From Pinibacter soli (GTDB lineage: Bacteria; Bacteroidota; Bacteroidia; Chitinophagales; Chitinophagaceae), in contig NZ_JASBRG010000007.1 in the NCBI RefSeq assembly GCF_029961145.1, forward strand, positions 1,589,174-1,653,173: a DNA stretch of 64,000 nucleotides, written 5' to 3'. Numbering within the stretch: position 1 is the stretch's first letter; the number at the start of each line of letters is the position of its first letter. Positions 63,493 to 64,000 of this stretch are shown in pieces. A program made the translations under genes and the position numbers. The notes under the pieces are model-generated. The model did not search any database. It was not told the origin of the DNA and saw only the letters and a program-made list of their open reading frames with translations.

Positions 63493-63896
63493 TCAGGAAT
63501 TAGAAATTAGGAACTAGAAATTAGTTTATGTGCGGCCCCGGGAGATTTTTCCGGGGCTTCTCTTTTGTTTCACTTGTTATTATGGGCCGGGCGATATTGC
63601 TACTATTGTGCTTCGTTTGCGTCGCACTCTTGTACAGAAAGAATGCTATTGGGCGCTTTGTATGCAACACCGTCATTGCGAGCGCACCATCATGATGCTC
63701 GGAGTTTACAATGCATGAGCGAAGCAATCTCCGGCACCCGAAGCATGAGATTGCTTCCCGCTTCGTTTCTCGCGGTCGCAATGACGTGTTACACCGAAAG
63801 CGTTTGTCACAGTCGCCATTTTCAACTTTCAACTTTCAATTTTCAATTTTCAACTACTCTAAATCTAATTAAATTTACTTCGCAAAACACTCTGAT
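63490..63896. repeat. Repeat-filled spacer downstream of araA
   Basis: No gene is visible. Bases 63492-63513 are the 22-base AATTAG word shared with the end of the SRPBCC gene. A TTGCGTCGCACTCTT word at 63617-63631 matches the inverted repeat at 47127-47228. Then 63672-63680 (GTCATTGCG) pairs with 63775-63783, and GAAGCAATCTC (63721-63731) with GAGATTGCTTC (63747-63757), forming a nested palindrome. A TTTCAACTTTCAATTTTC run near 63818-63850 ends the spacer. Confidence 0.65.
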
Positions 63897-64000
63897 ATGA
63901 GAAACATTTTTCTACTGCTTACTGCTTTCCTTATTAATTTTAATTTTTCCATTGCACAAAAAAAAGCAAAAGGCAATTACGTTCTCGTCATACATGGCGG
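63897..64000 (+). CDS. Isoaspartyl peptidase/L-asparaginase family, 5' end only
   Basis: The first 34 residues of a gene cut by the window edge. The ATG at 63897 opens a signal peptide (MRNIFLLLTAFLINF...SIAQ), followed by KGNYVLVIHGG. The string VLVIHGG is the start of the Ntn-hydrolase asparaginase-2/isoaspartyl-peptidase domain. The exported form is common in Bacteroidota. Catalytic Thr and the rest are outside the window, so the call rests on this short start. Confidence 0.6.
   Translation, partial: MRNIFLLLTAFLINFNFSIAQKKAKGNYVLVIHG

Noticed and set aside
1..64000. tRNA, rRNA, riboswitch or insertion-sequence genes
   Set aside because: I saw no cloverleaf with anticodon arm, no rRNA-like stretch, no known riboswitch core and no transposase or integrase frame.

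Overview
The window looks like a chromosomal segment of a Bacteroidota member, most likely a Chitinophagaceae-type environmental glycan degrader. The reasons are four SusC/SusD pairs, a hybrid two-component system with a beta-propeller sensor, LytTR-type signalling, many lipoproteins and signal peptides ending in Ala-Gln, few clear Shine-Dalgarno sites, and moderate-to-low GC. I see no rRNA, tRNA, CRISPR array, insertion sequence or phage gene. The genus is inference.

Region 1 (1-12.4 kb, minus strand) is a polysaccharide utilization locus. In transcription order it holds a GH43 enzyme resembling exo-beta-1,3-galactanases, a GH105 unsaturated-glucuronyl/galacturonyl hydrolase, a hybrid two-component sensor/regulator, SusC, SusD and a GH35 beta-galactosidase that runs off the left edge. 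The enzyme set suits arabinogalactan or pectic side chains. A near-identical G-rich box lies upstream of both susC and the GH43 gene. Next come an FtsX/MacB-type permease (12.6-15.0 kb) and an AHSA1/SRPBCC gene.

Region 2 (16.0-36.4 kb, minus strand) is the most striking part. It is a ten-gene cluster made largely of doubled parts: two SusC/SusD pairs, a DUF4843 lipoprotein, a PKD-like lipoprotein, two related zinc-metalloprotease-family proteins and two TlpA-like thioredoxin proteins. One protease is intact (HEVGH); the other has lost every zinc ligand and the catalytic Glu. It ends in a strong intrinsic terminator, with a second terminator inside the cluster. A divergent LytS/LytTR-type kinase and regulator pair (36.7-38.6 kb) sits at its head. 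My working hypothesis is import, proteolysis and disulfide reduction of peptides.

Region 3 (38.6-47.0 kb) is a mix: a second FtsX-type permease, a DUF2459 protein, a small membrane protein beside a short chimeric duplication, a LamB-like porin, an unrecognised protein, an FMO-like flavoprotein and a DUF5713 protein.

Region 4 (47.7-64 kb, plus strand) holds SusC, a SusD_2-type lipoprotein and a DUF5689-type lipoprotein; then a Spy/CpxP-like small protein, an ECF sigma factor with a C-terminal extension and a DUF1579-like protein; then an L-arabinose module: GH127 beta-L-arabinofuranosidase, ribulokinase (araB), L-ribulose-5-phosphate 4-epimerase (araD) and L-arabinose isomerase (araA). GH127 and araB share a near-identical palindromic operator. 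The right edge cuts the start of an isoaspartyl peptidase/asparaginase-family gene.

The spacers carry many long imperfect palindromes and short dispersed repeat families, several starting at or within a few bases of stop codons. They are the main non-coding structure here.
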